A stretch of 49,172 bases of DNA, from assembly GCA_002295925.1 (NCBI GenBank), contig DBGO01000019.1, positions 1 to 49,172 of the forward strand, written 5' to 3'. Within the stretch, counting starts at the first letter, position 1; every line of letters starts with the position of its first letter. The position numbers were made by a program, and so were the translations under genes. A model generated the notes under the pieces. It saw only the letters and a program-made list of their open reading frames with translations. It did no database searches and was not told the origin of the DNA. This stretch comes from Flavobacteriales bacterium UBA852. GTDB taxonomy: Bacteria; Bacteroidota; Bacteroidia; Flavobacteriales_E; Vicingaceae. Shown in pieces: positions 5,782 to 14,401 of this stretch.

Positions 5782-7431
5782 ATGTCTGAATACAAACAAA
5801 ACAAAAACAACAAACTATATATTTACTTGCCTTTTATTTTATCCTTAGCTGTAATTCTGGGTATATACATTGGCGGTATATTAAAGCAAAACAACAATTC
5901 GAAATTTTTATTTAATAAAAATATTTCTGCCCAAAACAAACTGGACCAAGTTATAGAAATAATTGAAGAAATGTATGTGGACAGTGTGAATGAAAAAGAA
6001 TTGGAAGAAGAAGCCATTACTTCATTATTGGAAAACTTAGACCCTCACTCTTACTACATTTCTGCCAAAGAATTTGCCGAAATGAACGAACCGCTGGAAG
6101 GTAATTTTGACGGTATTGGGGTAGAATTTAGAATTGTAAAAGACACTGTAGTAGTCATTCAACCAATTGCCGGCGGACCGTCAGAAAAAGTAGGTATTAT
6201 GCCGGGCGACCGCATTGTTCAGGTAGATACAATTAACATTGCCGGTGTTGGTATTACCAACAAAAAGGTAATGAAATTATTAAAAGGACCACGAGGCTCA
6301 AAAGTAAAAGTGGGCGTAAAACGAAAAGGCATAGACAAGATTTTATATTTTACTATAATTCGCGACAGAATTCCGATAAACAGTGTAATGTCTGCATATT
6401 TTATTCGCCCCGAAGTGGCATACATAAAAATTGCGCGATTTGCCAAACCTACTTACCAGGAATTTATCGAGAAATGCGAAGATTTTTTAAACAAAGGTGC
6501 CAAAAAAATAATTGTAGATTTACGTGGCAATGGCGGGGGATTATTGGATGCTGCCATAAAAATCAGCGATGAATTTTTACCCAAAGGCGATTTGATTGTT
6601 TACACAGAAGGAAGAGCTCGTCCGCGAAAAGATTACAAAGCAAGTGCTTACGGAATTTTGGAAAATGCCCAAGTCAATATTTTAATTGATGAAAATTCGG
6701 CATCGGCGAGTGAAATTGTTGCCGGCGCCATTCAAGACAACGATAGAGGATTAATCATTGGAAGACGTTCCTTTGGAAAAGGCTTGGTACAAGAGCAATT
6801 ATCTTGGCCCGACGGTTCGGCATTGCGATTAACCGTTGCCCGCTATTACACACCCAGCGGCAGATGTATTCAAAAACCTTACGACAAAGGACTTGAACAA
6901 TACCGTAAAGAAGCTTACGAACGCTATTTTAATGGCGAATTGCTTTCAAAAGACAGTATTCATTTTAACGATTCGTTGAAATATTTTACCAAGCACGGAC
7001 GAGTAGTATATGGTGGCGGAGGCATAATGCCCGATATTTTTATCCCGTTGGATACCAGCTACCGTTCCGATTTTTTAAATGAATTGGCTTTCAGCGGTAT
7101 CTTCTTACAATTCACTTTCGATTATGCCGATAACAACAGAGACAAATTACACCAATTATATCCTACAACCGAACGATTTTTAGAGCGGTTTGAAGTAAAT
7201 GCTCAAATAATGGATGAGTTTATCAATTTTGCCAAAGAGAAAGGATTGCAAATTCCACCTTTGTATCAATACAAAAACTCACTTGATTTTATGAAATTGA
7301 GATTAAAAGCAGGCATAGCCCGAAACTTGTATAATGATGATATTTATTACAGGATTTTGAATGAAGAAGACCCGGCTATTCAAAAAGCATTGGAAACAGA
7401 TATCAGCGCAGTTTTGGAAAACGGTATTTAA
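5782..7431 (+). CDS. S41 family C-terminal processing peptidase (CtpA/Prc-like)
   Basis: This is a 549-residue periplasmic serine protease that trims or degrades envelope proteins from the C-terminus. It has one N-terminal anchor helix (about 12-30), a helical N-domain, a PDZ domain around 85-175 (FDGIGVEF, AGGPSEKVGIMPGDRI) and the S41 catalytic domain with DLRGNGGGLLDAA, the nucleophile region ENSASASEIVAGA (about 304-316) and the catalytic Lys333 in GRRSFGKGLVQ. A C-terminal helical extension follows from about 395. It is directly downstream of the dCMP deaminase gene. All catalytic residues are present. Confidence 0.92.
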   Translation: MSEYKQNKNNKLYIYLPFILSLAVILGIYIGGILKQNNNSKFLFNKNISAQNKLDQVIEIIEEMYVDSVNEKELEEEAITSLLENLDPHSYYISAKEFAEMNEPLEGNFDGIGVEFRIVKDTVVVIQPIAGGPSEKVGIMPGDRIVQVDTINIAGVGITNKKVMKLLKGPRGSKVKVGVKRKGIDKILYFTIIRDRIPINSVMSAYFIRPEVAYIKIARFAKPTYQEFIEKCEDFLNKGAKKIIVDLRGNGGGLLDAAIKISDEFLPKGDLIVYTEGRARPRKDYKASAYGILENAQVNILIDENSASASEIVAGAIQDNDRGLIIGRRSFGKGLVQEQLSWPDGSALRLTVARYYTPSGRCIQKPYDKGLEQYRKEAYERYFNGELLSKDSIHFNDSLKYFTKHGRVVYGGGGIMPDIFIPLDTSYRSDFLNELAFSGIFLQFTFDYADNNRDKLHQLYPTTERFLERFEVNAQIMDEFINFAKEKGLQIPPLYQYKNSLDFMKLRLKAGIARNLYNDDIYYRILNEEDPAIQKALETDISAVLENGI

Positions 7432-7435
7432 CCCT

Positions 7436-7735
7436 TTATTTTAATAACATCCAAGCCAAAAAAAGCAACATAAACAAAATAACAATAATACGAATAGAAG
7501 ATTGATGCGTTTGCTTGGCTCTTTGGTTGGAACGTTGCCAACTCTCTCTTAATCTTTGTCGATAAAGCTCTTTATTTTCCGATAATCGTTTTCCTTCTTG
7601 CAAACCCAATTCAGCCGATATTCGCTCCCGGCGTTCTTGCATTTTTTCTTTTTTGGCATCGTAATAGCGTGGACGAAACTCAAATTTATTGGGTTTCTTC
7701 TGCTTTATAAATGTGGGTAATTTAGGTGCTTTCAT
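7436..7735 (-). CDS. Tail-anchored basic protein of unknown function, 99 aa
   Basis: No family is recognised. It is very basic and rich in Arg, Lys, Glu and Gln in the first 75 residues (KKEKMQERRERISAELGLQEGKR), predicted helical, and ends in one hydrophobic helix at about 80-98 (IRIIVILFMLLFLAWMLL), which suggests an inner-membrane tail-anchored protein with a cytoplasmic helical part. Its stop lies 4 bp from the stop of the convergent protease gene. Similar short 'RRERI' proteins occur in Bacteroidota without assigned function. Confidence 0.6.
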   Translation of the reverse strand: MKAPKLPTFIKQKKPNKFEFRPRYYDAKKEKMQERRERISAELGLQEGKRLSENKELYRQRLRESWQRSNQRAKQTHQSSIRIIVILFMLLFLAWMLLK

Positions 7736-7785
7736 CAGGTAAGTATTTTAAGTATAACGATACTTTCTTTCAATTAGTCTGTCTA

Positions 7786-8229
7786 TTAAAACGAATGTTT
7801 CTTTAAAAATTCCGAAATATCACTTTTATCAATAGGATAAGCATTAAATGTACCGATAGCCGTACAAACCAATTCATTTTTGTGGTTGTAAATTTTGCCA
7901 TCGCTAACCAAAATTCGTTTTCCACGACTGATAACTTTTCCCACACCCAACAATTTATCACCCAAAAAACACGGACGAATATAATTTATTTTAAACTCAA
8001 CCGTAGCCACCAACTTACCTTCATCTTTTACTTCCGACAATGCCGCAACACCCAATACGCCATCCATAAAAGCAGCCATTACACCACCATGCGCAGCTTT
8101 TTGCGTTGCCAAATGTTTTTTTAATATTTCCATCCGGTATTCAATATGTCCAGGTTCAATAATGGTCAGTTTCATACCGTTTTCGTTGCCAAAATGATTA
8201 GTTTTGTGGTATATCTCGATTAAATCCAT
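7786..8229 (-). CDS. PaaI-type hotdog-fold thioesterase
   Basis: At 147 residues this is a normal-length PaaI/YdiI-like hotdog protein that should hydrolyse acyl-CoA thioesters. Visible features are the HGGVMAAFMDGVLGVAA block carrying the usual HGG and catalytic Asp (about 47-63), VATVEFKINYIRPC, which is the strand pair of the fold, and the GKVISRGKRILVSDGKIYN segment. The substrate cannot be predicted. The gene is 8 bp downstream of the dedA-like gene, so they are likely cotranscribed. Confidence 0.83.
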   Translation of the reverse strand: MDLIEIYHKTNHFGNENGMKLTIIEPGHIEYRMEILKKHLATQKAAHGGVMAAFMDGVLGVAALSEVKDEGKLVATVEFKINYIRPCFLGDKLLGVGKVISRGKRILVSDGKIYNHKNELVCTAIGTFNAYPIDKSDISEFLKKHSF

Positions 8230-8237
8230 GTTATAGA

Positions 8238-8786
8238 TTATTTTTTGTTTTTAATGTATTTTTTGTATAAAAAGTAAGCTATCAATAATATAGCTAAAAT
8301 TACAACTATGCTTTTAAAATAATGCTGAAAAAGTTCGATTTTATCAGATATAACAGCACCAAAAAAATACCCTGCGCCGCCAAGAATCAGCAACCACAAA
8401 ACAGTGCTTAATACACTGTAGATAAAAAATGTCAGTGTTCTTATATGCGATGCGCCTAACATAAGTGGAATAATTATCCTGAAACCATACAAAAATCGAT
8501 AAGTTATCAATATTGATTTGGGATACTTTCTTATCCATTTATTCATTCGTTTGGCTCGCACACGCCACTTGGCTTTTTTGCGCACAACCTTTTTCCCACC
8601 TATTCTGCCCAAGTAAAAATAGAGCCAATCGCTAAATTGTGTAGCTATAAATGAAACAAACCCTACTTTATATATATCCATCAATCCTTGCGAAGCCGCA
8701 AAAGCTGCCGAAATAAGCACAATTTCTCCTTCAAGAAAAATGCCTACTGCCAATGCAAGATATAAGTATATATCGCTTAAATTCAA
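8238..8786 (-). CDS. DedA family membrane protein
   Basis: The protein has 182 residues with four to five hydrophobic segments. It has the DedA/SNARE-associated signature: an acidic LEGEIVLISAAFAASQG near the N-terminus, then GRIGGKKVVRKKAKW and the conserved GFRIIIPLMLGAS, where the Arg is usual. DedA proteins help recycle or flip undecaprenyl phosphate and phospholipids and support membrane potential. The start is a TTG at 8786: no ATG lies nearby in frame and an in-frame stop lies just upstream, and the next Met (residue 36) would delete the conserved Glu. Confidence 0.83.
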   Translation of the reverse strand: MNLSDIYLYLALAVGIFLEGEIVLISAAFAASQGLMDIYKVGFVSFIATQFSDWLYFYLGRIGGKKVVRKKAKWRVRAKRMNKWIRKYPKSILITYRFLYGFRIIIPLMLGASHIRTLTFFIYSVLSTVLWLLILGGAGYFFGAVISDKIELFQHYFKSIVVILAILLIAYFLYKKYIKNKK

Positions 8787-8877
8787 TTCGTATTACTGTT
8801 TAATTTATGTAAAATTCGCCACAATTTACACGTCTTTCCAATTTTTCAAACAATAATTTTTATTTTTACAAATAAGG

Positions 8878-11010
8878 ATGAATCACGATTTATTACATAC
8901 GCCCATTGAATATTTAAAAGGTGTTGGTCCGGCACGTGCCGAATTATTAAAAAAAGAACTTTCTGTTTTTACATTTAAAGATTTACTCTTTCATTTTCCT
9001 TTTCGCTACATTGACCGAACAAAGTTTCATACTATTCGAGATATCAATTCCGAAGCTTTTCATATTCAACTAAAAGGAAAAATAACACATATTCAAACCG
9101 TTGGAGAAGGAAGAAAAAAGCGATTAACCGCCACCTTGCAAGATGAAACCGGCAGTATTGAACTGGTTTGGTTTAAAGGAATAAAATGGGTAAAACCTCA
9201 ACTCGTACCCGGAAAAACATTTATCGTTTACGGCAAACCCACTTTATTTAACAACCGATACAATATTGCTCATCCGGAGTTGGAAGAATGGAACAATCAA
9301 CCTATTGAACAGCATAAGAAATTTCAAGCGGTTTATCACACCACCGAAAAATTATCGGCAAAAGGTTTACACTCAAAAGGAATAGCCAAACTAATTGGTA
9401 ATTTATTACCCCAACTCAAATACAACGATATTCCCGAAAACCTCTCCTCTCCTATTTTGTCTCAATTTAAATTTCCCTCTCGATACGAAACAATTCTTAA
9501 TTTACATCAACCACAATGTGCCGAAAAGTTAAAGCAAGCCCGTATGCGGTACAAGTTCGAAGAGCTCTTTTTTTTGCAACTGCAACTGATTAGACAAAAA
9601 TTGGTGGTAACCGAAAAAATGCCCGGATTTGTTTTTGAGCATGTGGGCGAATACTTTAACCGTTTTTACAAAGAATTTCTGCCTTTTGAACTCACTGGCG
9701 CACAAAAAAGAGTAATTAAAGAAATCCGCCACGATGTAAAATCGGGCAAACACATGAACCGTTTGATACAAGGCGATGTAGGAAGCGGTAAAACAATTGT
9801 TGCTTTACTATCCGCATTATTGGCAATTGACAACGGTTACCAAGTAGCTCTGATGGCGCCGACCGAAATTTTGGCTACTCAGCATTTCGAGGGATTAAAA
9901 CAACTTACCGAAGGTTTGGGAATTAACATTGCTTTGCTGACCGGTTCAACCAAAACCGCACAACGAAAACAAATAGACGAACAATTACAAAGTGGAGAGT
10001 TGAATTTACTTATCGGTACACACGCTTTAATCGAAGATAAAGTAAAATTTAAAAATTTAGGACTGGCTATTATTGATGAACAACATCGATTTGGCGTAGC
10101 ACAACGAGCAAAACTATGGGCAAAAAAATCTCCCGATATTAAAAATCCCCAACAAAAACACTCACCACATATTTTGGTAATGACTGCCACCCCTATTCCA
10201 CGTACACTTGCCATGACAGTTTACGGCGATTTAGATGTTTCAGTAATAGATGAACTTCCACCCGGAAGAAAACCGGTAAAAACAGTGCATTACTTCGATA
10301 ACAAACGGTTGGCTGTTTTTGGTTTTATAGAAAAAGAAATTGCCAAAGGACGACAGGTTTATATTGTTTATCCGTTAATTGAAGAATCGGAAAAACTCGA
10401 TTACAAAGACCTAACCGATGGCTACGAAAGCATTACCCGTCGTTTTCCTCCGCCAAAATACCAAGTGAGCATTGTACACGGTAAACAAAAACCCGAAGAA
10501 AAAGACTTTGAGATGCAACGATTTGTCAAAGGCGAAACGCAAATAATGGTCGCAACAACAGTAATTGAAGTGGGTGTTAATGTGCCAAATGCTTCGATAA
10601 TGATTATAGAAAGTGCTCAGCGTTTTGGGTTATCGCAATTGCATCAATTACGCGGACGTGTTGGACGTGGCGCAGAACAATCGTATTGTATATTGATGAC
10701 CGACTATAAACTGACCGAAGATGCCAAAATTCGAATGGAAACCATGTGCCGTACAACCGACGGATTTGAAATTGCCGAAGTGGATTTAAAACTTCGTGGT
10801 CCGGGCGATATTCAAGGAACGGCACAAAGCGGAATGCTGGCATTTAAAATAGCCGATATTATTAAAGATGCCAAAATTTTACAAACAGCAAGAAGCATTG
10901 CCAAATCAGTGCTCGAATCAGACCCCGATTTATTGAGCCCCGTAAATGCACCAATAAGAACTTTTATGCAAAAGCATCATCAAAAGTCTTTTTGGAGTAA
11001 GATTTCTTGA
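8878..11010 (+). CDS. recG: ATP-dependent DNA helicase RecG
   Basis: This is a full-length (710 aa) RecG, which regresses stalled replication forks and branch-migrates Holliday junctions. The N-terminal wedge/OB domain (about 1-230) starts with PIEYLKGVGPARAELLKKE. The helicase core has Walker A GDVGSGKT, the DEQH box in IIDEQHRFG, motif III VMTATPIPRTLAMT, and motifs V/VI in VATTVIEVGVNVPNA and QLHQLRGRVGRG. The C-terminal RecG TRG hairpin region ends in MQKHHQKSFWSKIS. It is transcribed alone; TATTTTTA at 8861 could be a weak -7 box. The terminator at 11041 follows. Confidence 0.96.
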   Translation: MNHDLLHTPIEYLKGVGPARAELLKKELSVFTFKDLLFHFPFRYIDRTKFHTIRDINSEAFHIQLKGKITHIQTVGEGRKKRLTATLQDETGSIELVWFKGIKWVKPQLVPGKTFIVYGKPTLFNNRYNIAHPELEEWNNQPIEQHKKFQAVYHTTEKLSAKGLHSKGIAKLIGNLLPQLKYNDIPENLSSPILSQFKFPSRYETILNLHQPQCAEKLKQARMRYKFEELFFLQLQLIRQKLVVTEKMPGFVFEHVGEYFNRFYKEFLPFELTGAQKRVIKEIRHDVKSGKHMNRLIQGDVGSGKTIVALLSALLAIDNGYQVALMAPTEILATQHFEGLKQLTEGLGINIALLTGSTKTAQRKQIDEQLQSGELNLLIGTHALIEDKVKFKNLGLAIIDEQHRFGVAQRAKLWAKKSPDIKNPQQKHSPHILVMTATPIPRTLAMTVYGDLDVSVIDELPPGRKPVKTVHYFDNKRLAVFGFIEKEIAKGRQVYIVYPLIEESEKLDYKDLTDGYESITRRFPPPKYQVSIVHGKQKPEEKDFEMQRFVKGETQIMVATTVIEVGVNVPNASIMIIESAQRFGLSQLHQLRGRVGRGAEQSYCILMTDYKLTEDAKIRMETMCRTTDGFEIAEVDLKLRGPGDIQGTAQSGMLAFKIADIIKDAKILQTARSIAKSVLESDPDLLSPVNAPIRTFMQKHHQKSFWSKIS

Positions 11011-11040
11011 TGCTACTAAAAACTTAACAACTTAATTGAA

Positions 11041-11065
11041 AAAGCCCCACTTTCGCAGGGCTTTT
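11041..11065. terminator. Bidirectional terminator between recG and tRNA-His
   Basis: AAAGCCC (11041-11047) pairs with GGGCTTT (11058-11064). The plus strand has a short T-run to 11065, and the minus strand reads GGGCTTTTTC, so it can stop both recG and the convergent tRNA transcript. Confidence 0.65.
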
Positions 11066-11068
11066 ACG

Positions 11069-11143
11069 GGTGGAAGATCGGGCTCGAACCGACGACCTCC
11101 GGAACCACAATCCGGCGCTCTAACCAGCTGAGCTACATCCACC
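11069..11143 (-). tRNA. tRNA-His (GTG anticodon)
   Basis: On the minus strand the 75 nt fold as a cloverleaf: D-arm GCTC/GAGC, anticodon stem CCGGA/TCCGG with loop TTGTGGT (anticodon GTG), and T-loop TTCGAGC. The extra G at the 5' end (11143) faces C73 (11069), the G-1:C73 identity pair of tRNA-His. A U6:U67 mismatch lies inside the acceptor stem. The CCA end is not encoded. Confidence 0.95.
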
Positions 11144-11156
11144 ATTTATTGGGCGA

Positions 11157-11183
11157 CAAATATACCAAAATTATTTTTTTCAA
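11157..11183 (-). promoter_or_regulatory. Promoter of tRNA-His
   Basis: TATATTTG on the minus strand (11157-11164) is a perfect -7 box placed 13 bp before the tRNA 5' end. A TTG at 11181-11183 is a possible -33 element with a short 16-bp spacer. Confidence 0.5.
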
Positions 11184-11252
11184 TTAATTTTTTTATTTTT
11201 TTATTTGGCAACATTTTTGCTTTACTTTACATCATCTTTAAAATAAAATATC

Positions 11253-11978
11253 ATGAAAAAAACTAAGATTATCTTCATTTCATTTTCCATTTTAGCTTTA
11301 AGTTCTTGTACCGAACTCGAACAAGTAGTTAATGACACGTTGAACTCAACTACACAAACTTCAAACCCTTTAACCAACGAAGAAGTAATAAAAGGTTTGA
11401 AAGAAGCACTCACCATCGGAACGCAAAATGCCACCAAAGTTGTTTCGCAAATCGATGGTTTTAATAAGAACCCGAAAATAAGAATTCCTTTTCCGCCCGA
11501 AGCGCAAAAAGTAAAAGAAAAAGTCATTGCTTTGGGGATGCAAGATCAAGTGGATAAATTTGAACTGACCTTAAACAGAGCTGCCGAAGAAGCGGCAAAA
11601 GAAGCGGCTCCAATTTTTATTGACGCCGTAAAAAATATGTCTATCAGCGATGGGTTTGCCATTCTAAAAGGCGACAGTACAGCTGCCACTGAATATTTAC
11701 GAGAAAAAACTTCAGCACAATTAAAGGTTAAATTTAAACCTGTTATCCATAATGCCATTGAAAAAGTAGAAGTTACAAAATATTGGAATCCGATTATTAC
11801 TACGTATAACAAAATTCCGTTTGTGGAAAAAATGAATCCCGATTTGGAAGAATACGTTACACAAAAAGCTATGGATGGTTTATTTTTAATGCTTGCGCAA
11901 GAAGAAGCTAAAATAAGAAAAGACCCTGCCGCTCGTGTTACTGATTTATTAAAACGTGTTTTTGGCAATCAAGGATAA
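11253..11978 (+). CDS. DUF4197 domain lipoprotein
   Basis: The 241-residue protein has a lipoprotein signal peptide, MKKTKIIFISFSILALSSC, with the lipidated Cys at 19. The remainder matches DUF4197 as I know it: NEEVIKGLKEALTIGTQNAT, IPFPPEAQKVKEKVIALG, FELTLNRAAEEAAKEAAPIF, SDGFAILKGDSTAATEYL and the C-terminal KAMDGLFLMLAQEEAKIRKDP. The family is all-helical and found in envelope proteins of many Gram-negatives; no function is established. It is monocistronic, between the tRNA promoter region and a clear terminator. Confidence 0.85.
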   Translation: MKKTKIIFISFSILALSSCTELEQVVNDTLNSTTQTSNPLTNEEVIKGLKEALTIGTQNATKVVSQIDGFNKNPKIRIPFPPEAQKVKEKVIALGMQDQVDKFELTLNRAAEEAAKEAAPIFIDAVKNMSISDGFAILKGDSTAATEYLREKTSAQLKVKFKPVIHNAIEKVEVTKYWNPIITTYNKIPFVEKMNPDLEEYVTQKAMDGLFLMLAQEEAKIRKDPAARVTDLLKRVFGNQG

Positions 11979-12006
11979 ACTTCAGTCAAAACTAATATTC
12001 TAAAAA

Positions 12007-12032
12007 ATCCCACTTTTGAAGTGGGATTTTTT
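12007..12032 (+). terminator. Intrinsic terminator after the DUF4197 gene
   Basis: ATCCCACTT (12007-12015) pairs with AAGTGGGAT (12019-12027) around a TTG loop and is followed by a T-run to 12032. An A-run on the left makes it usable on the minus strand as well, where the ketoacyl synthase gene converges. Confidence 0.82.
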
Positions 12033-12058
12033 CATTTACTTATATTTATTATTCAGAT

Positions 12059-13144
12059 TTAAAACCGGTAAACCACTGCATTGATATTCATTCCCGCTCC
12101 TACTGATGCAAAAACCACTTTATCACCTTTTTCAATTTTATGCGGAGGCAATTTATCGTGCATAATTAAATCCAACAAAGTAGGAAGAGTGGCTACGGAA
12201 GAATTTCCCAACCAATGTACAGTCATTGGCATCACATCGTGCGGTATATCTTCTTCTTTTATTCCATACAAATGATACAGGCGTTTTAAAATAGCATCGT
12301 CCATTTTGCCATTGGCTTGATGAATAAGCACTTTTTTTATCTCCGTAATCGAAATATTGGCTTCATCCAAGCATAATTTAATGGCTTGTGGAACGGTTGA
12401 CAATGCATATTGATACAAACGGCGTCCGTTCATTTTCAAAAAATACTCTGTCATTGATGAATAATTTTCTTTGTAAGAAACATCCATCGACAGCATTTGA
12501 GAATATTCATAAGTATCCGAACGTGTTTTGTGATTTAATATACCTACAGGTTCTTCACTTTCTTTTTGTTCTAAAATAACTGCTCCGGCACCATCGGCAT
12601 AAAGCATTGTATCACGGTCGTGCGGGTCGGTTACTCGCGAGAGGGTTTCCGAACCTATTACCATTACACGCTTGGCTTTGCCCGAACGAATGTAAAAATC
12701 GGCTTGGATAACACCTTGCAACCATCCGGGACAACCAAATATAACATCATAGGTTACGCAAAACGGATTTTCAATTTTAAGGTTAAATTTTACTCTTGCC
12801 GCCAAACTCGGAACAATATCCACTTGTTTATTGTCCGGTTTTACATCGCCAAAGTTATGAGCAACGATTATATAATCGAGTGTTTCTTTATCAATTCCGG
12901 ATTGTTTCAAGGCATTTTCGGCGGCAACGGTAGCCATATCCGAAGTAAGCATATTATCCGGAGCATAACGGCGCTCTTCTATAGTGGTTATTTCTTTAAA
13001 TTTCTCAATTATCTCTTCATTTTGTTTATTAACCGGTGAGCCGTCTTTTTCATAAAATTCATTAGATAAAAAATCTTCGTTAGTTACTTTTACGGGCGGA
13101 ATATAAGCTCCGGTTCCAACGATTACACTGTATAAATTACTCAT
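12059..13144 (-). CDS. FabH-like ketoacyl-ACP synthase III (second KASIII)
   Basis: This is a thiolase-fold condensing enzyme of 361 residues from the preferred start. The catalytic triad Cys-His-Asn of KASIII is visible: Cys in IFGCPGWLQG, His in LIHQANGKMDD and Asn in HWLGNSSVATLPTLL. It differs clearly from the housekeeping FabH at 36945 (insertions near the N-terminus, a longer YEYSQMLSMDVSYKENYSS region), so it likely uses other acyl substrates, as in secondary lipid or pigment pathways of Bacteroidota. No pathway partners are adjacent. The start at 13144 is preferred over the ATG at 13177: a near-perfect Shine-Dalgarno precedes it, and the 13177 codon lies at the predicted transcription start. 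Confidence 0.83.
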   Translation of the reverse strand: MSNLYSVIVGTGAYIPPVKVTNEDFLSNEFYEKDGSPVNKQNEEIIEKFKEITTIEERRYAPDNMLTSDMATVAAENALKQSGIDKETLDYIIVAHNFGDVKPDNKQVDIVPSLAARVKFNLKIENPFCVTYDVIFGCPGWLQGVIQADFYIRSGKAKRVMVIGSETLSRVTDPHDRDTMLYADGAGAVILEQKESEEPVGILNHKTRSDTYEYSQMLSMDVSYKENYSSMTEYFLKMNGRRLYQYALSTVPQAIKLCLDEANISITEIKKVLIHQANGKMDDAILKRLYHLYGIKEEDIPHDVMPMTVHWLGNSSVATLPTLLDLIMHDKLPPHKIEKGDKVVFASVGAGMNINAVVYRF

Positions 13145-13150
13145 TTGCTT

Positions 13151-13156
13151 CCCTCC
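13151..13156 (-). promoter_or_regulatory. Strong Shine-Dalgarno (GGAGGG) deciding the KASIII start
   Basis: The minus strand reads AAAGGAGGG, then AAGCAA and ATG at 13144. Such a strong anti-16S match is rare among the other genes here and settles the start codon. Confidence 0.7.
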
Positions 13157-13184
13157 TTTATTTGAATTCATTTTCATTCAATAA

Positions 13185-13192
13185 CAAAAATA
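13185..13192 (-). promoter_or_regulatory. -7 box TATTTTTG of the KASIII gene
   Basis: A perfect TAnnTTTG on the minus strand. It predicts a start of transcription near 13178 and a 5' leader of about 34 nt carrying the Shine-Dalgarno. Confidence 0.5.
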
Positions 13193-13241
13193 CACAATAT
13201 TAATTCCTATGTATATAAAAGAAAAAATTATTCTGCATATT

Positions 13242-13817
13242 TTAGGAATGCAAACCTTTAATGGTAACCTTTACTGCACCTCCGCCATATCTGTTGTAGC
13301 TTGCATCACAATAAGTTACACCTTCATCTGCCAATGAAGAAAGATAATTCATCAATTCGGTTCTTAGAATCCCTTTTCCTTTTCCGTGAATAAAAATCAG
13401 TGTTGATATTTTTTTATAACGAGCATCTGCAATACAATCTTTAACCCGTTGCAATTGTTTTTGTAATTTCTGATAAGGTTCGAGCAATTCAGGGTGTTCA
13501 ACCAATTCTTCAATATGTAAATCTATCTCAATTATTGCACTTCCGCCACGGTTGGAACTTATTCGGTGTTTTTCTAATACTCCTCCGGATTGCGGCTTTG
13601 CGGCTCGCCCTTTTTTAACGGTTTCTTTTATTTTTCCTTCATTAATTTTAGAATAAACATTGCCCTCGTCCGATACAAAGATTAAATCCTCCACACGATG
13701 TGAAATTTCTATTCCTTCTACCATTACTTCTACTTTTTTATCGGAAATAATTTTACACACAACGCCTTCGCCGCTTTCATTTTTAAACTTAACTTTATCT
13801 CCAATTTTTAAATTCAT
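13242..13817 (-). CDS. Smr domain protein with N-terminal KOW/DUF2027-like region
   Basis: The 191-residue protein has an N-terminal SH3-like part (MNLKIGDKVKFKNESGEGVV, HRVEDLIFV). Its C-terminal Smr domain (about 95-190) has EIDLHIEEL, the LIFIHGKGKGILRTEL motif, and a final GGGAVKVTIKG strand. Smr domains are nucleases or nucleic-acid-binding modules as in MutS2. The family in Bacteroidota is usually longer (about 350 residues, with a central DUF2027); this one is compact. Divergent from the Nudix gene and with its own promoter 4 bp upstream of the ATG. Confidence 0.8.
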   Translation of the reverse strand: MNLKIGDKVKFKNESGEGVVCKIISDKKVEVMVEGIEISHRVEDLIFVSDEGNVYSKINEGKIKETVKKGRAAKPQSGGVLEKHRISSNRGGSAIIEIDLHIEELVEHPELLEPYQKLQKQLQRVKDCIADARYKKISTLIFIHGKGKGILRTELMNYLSSLADEGVTYCDASYNRYGGGAVKVTIKGLHS

Positions 13818-13821
13818 AATT

Positions 13822-13829
13822 CAAATTTA
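13822..13829 (-). promoter_or_regulatory. -7 box TAAATTTG of the Smr gene
   Basis: A perfect TAnnTTTG on the minus strand, ending 4 bp before the ATG at 13817; a leaderless transcript is predicted. Only 17 bp separate this gene from the divergent Nudix gene. Confidence 0.5.
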
Positions 13830-13834
13830 ACAAA

Positions 13835-14401
13835 ATGCAAAAGAATTCGCTTGAAAATAACCCTTGGAAAATTATTGGCGAAAAACACATCTATGATAAT
13901 CCCTGGATTCAACTTACAGAATTTGATGTTTTGAATGCAGCCGGAAACAAAGGAATTTACGGTAAAATACATTTTAAAAATTTAGCCATCGGCATTATTC
14001 CTTTGGATAAAGATTTCAATACTTGGTTGGTGGGGCAATATCGTTTTCCGCTAAACGTTTACAGTTGGGAAATTCCCGAAGGTGGCGGAAAAATAGGCAT
14101 TCCGCCCCTCGAATCGGCAAAACGCGAACTTTTGGAAGAAACGGGCATTACTGCCAATAAATGGACCGAACTGATGACCATGCATTTAAGTAATTCCGTT
14201 AGTGATGAAAAGGGTATCATTTTTATTGCACAAGATTTAAATATCGGTCAATCGCAACCCGATGAAGATGAAGTATTGCAAATAAAAAAATTGCCTTTTA
14301 CAGAGGCATTTGAGATGGTAATGAATGGAGAAATTACCGACAGTTTGGCTGTTGCCGGAATTTTAAAAACAAAAATACTGATTGATAAAGGCATTTTATG
14401 A
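13835..14401 (+). CDS. Nudix hydrolase, ADP-ribose pyrophosphatase-like
   Basis: The 188-residue protein has the N-terminal strand pattern of ADP-sugar pyrophosphatases (YDNPWIQLTEFDVLN) and WLVGQYRFPLNVYSWEIPEGG ahead of the Nudix box. The box itself reads GIPPLESAKRELLEETGI: the REL-x-EE-x-G catalytic part is intact, but the upstream structural Glu of the consensus is an Ile in my alignment. Hydrolysis of a nucleoside diphosphate derivative such as ADP-ribose is expected. The stop overlaps the start of the next gene (ATGA at 14398), so translation is likely coupled. Confidence 0.84.
   Translation: MQKNSLENNPWKIIGEKHIYDNPWIQLTEFDVLNAAGNKGIYGKIHFKNLAIGIIPLDKDFNTWLVGQYRFPLNVYSWEIPEGGGKIGIPPLESAKRELLEETGITANKWTELMTMHLSNSVSDEKGIIFIAQDLNIGQSQPDEDEVLQIKKLPFTEAFEMVMNGEITDSLAVAGILKTKILIDKGIL

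Noticed and set aside
13145..13177. Upstream ATG start of the KASIII gene
   Set aside because: It lies at the predicted transcription start and lacks a ribosome binding site, while 13144 has a strong one.
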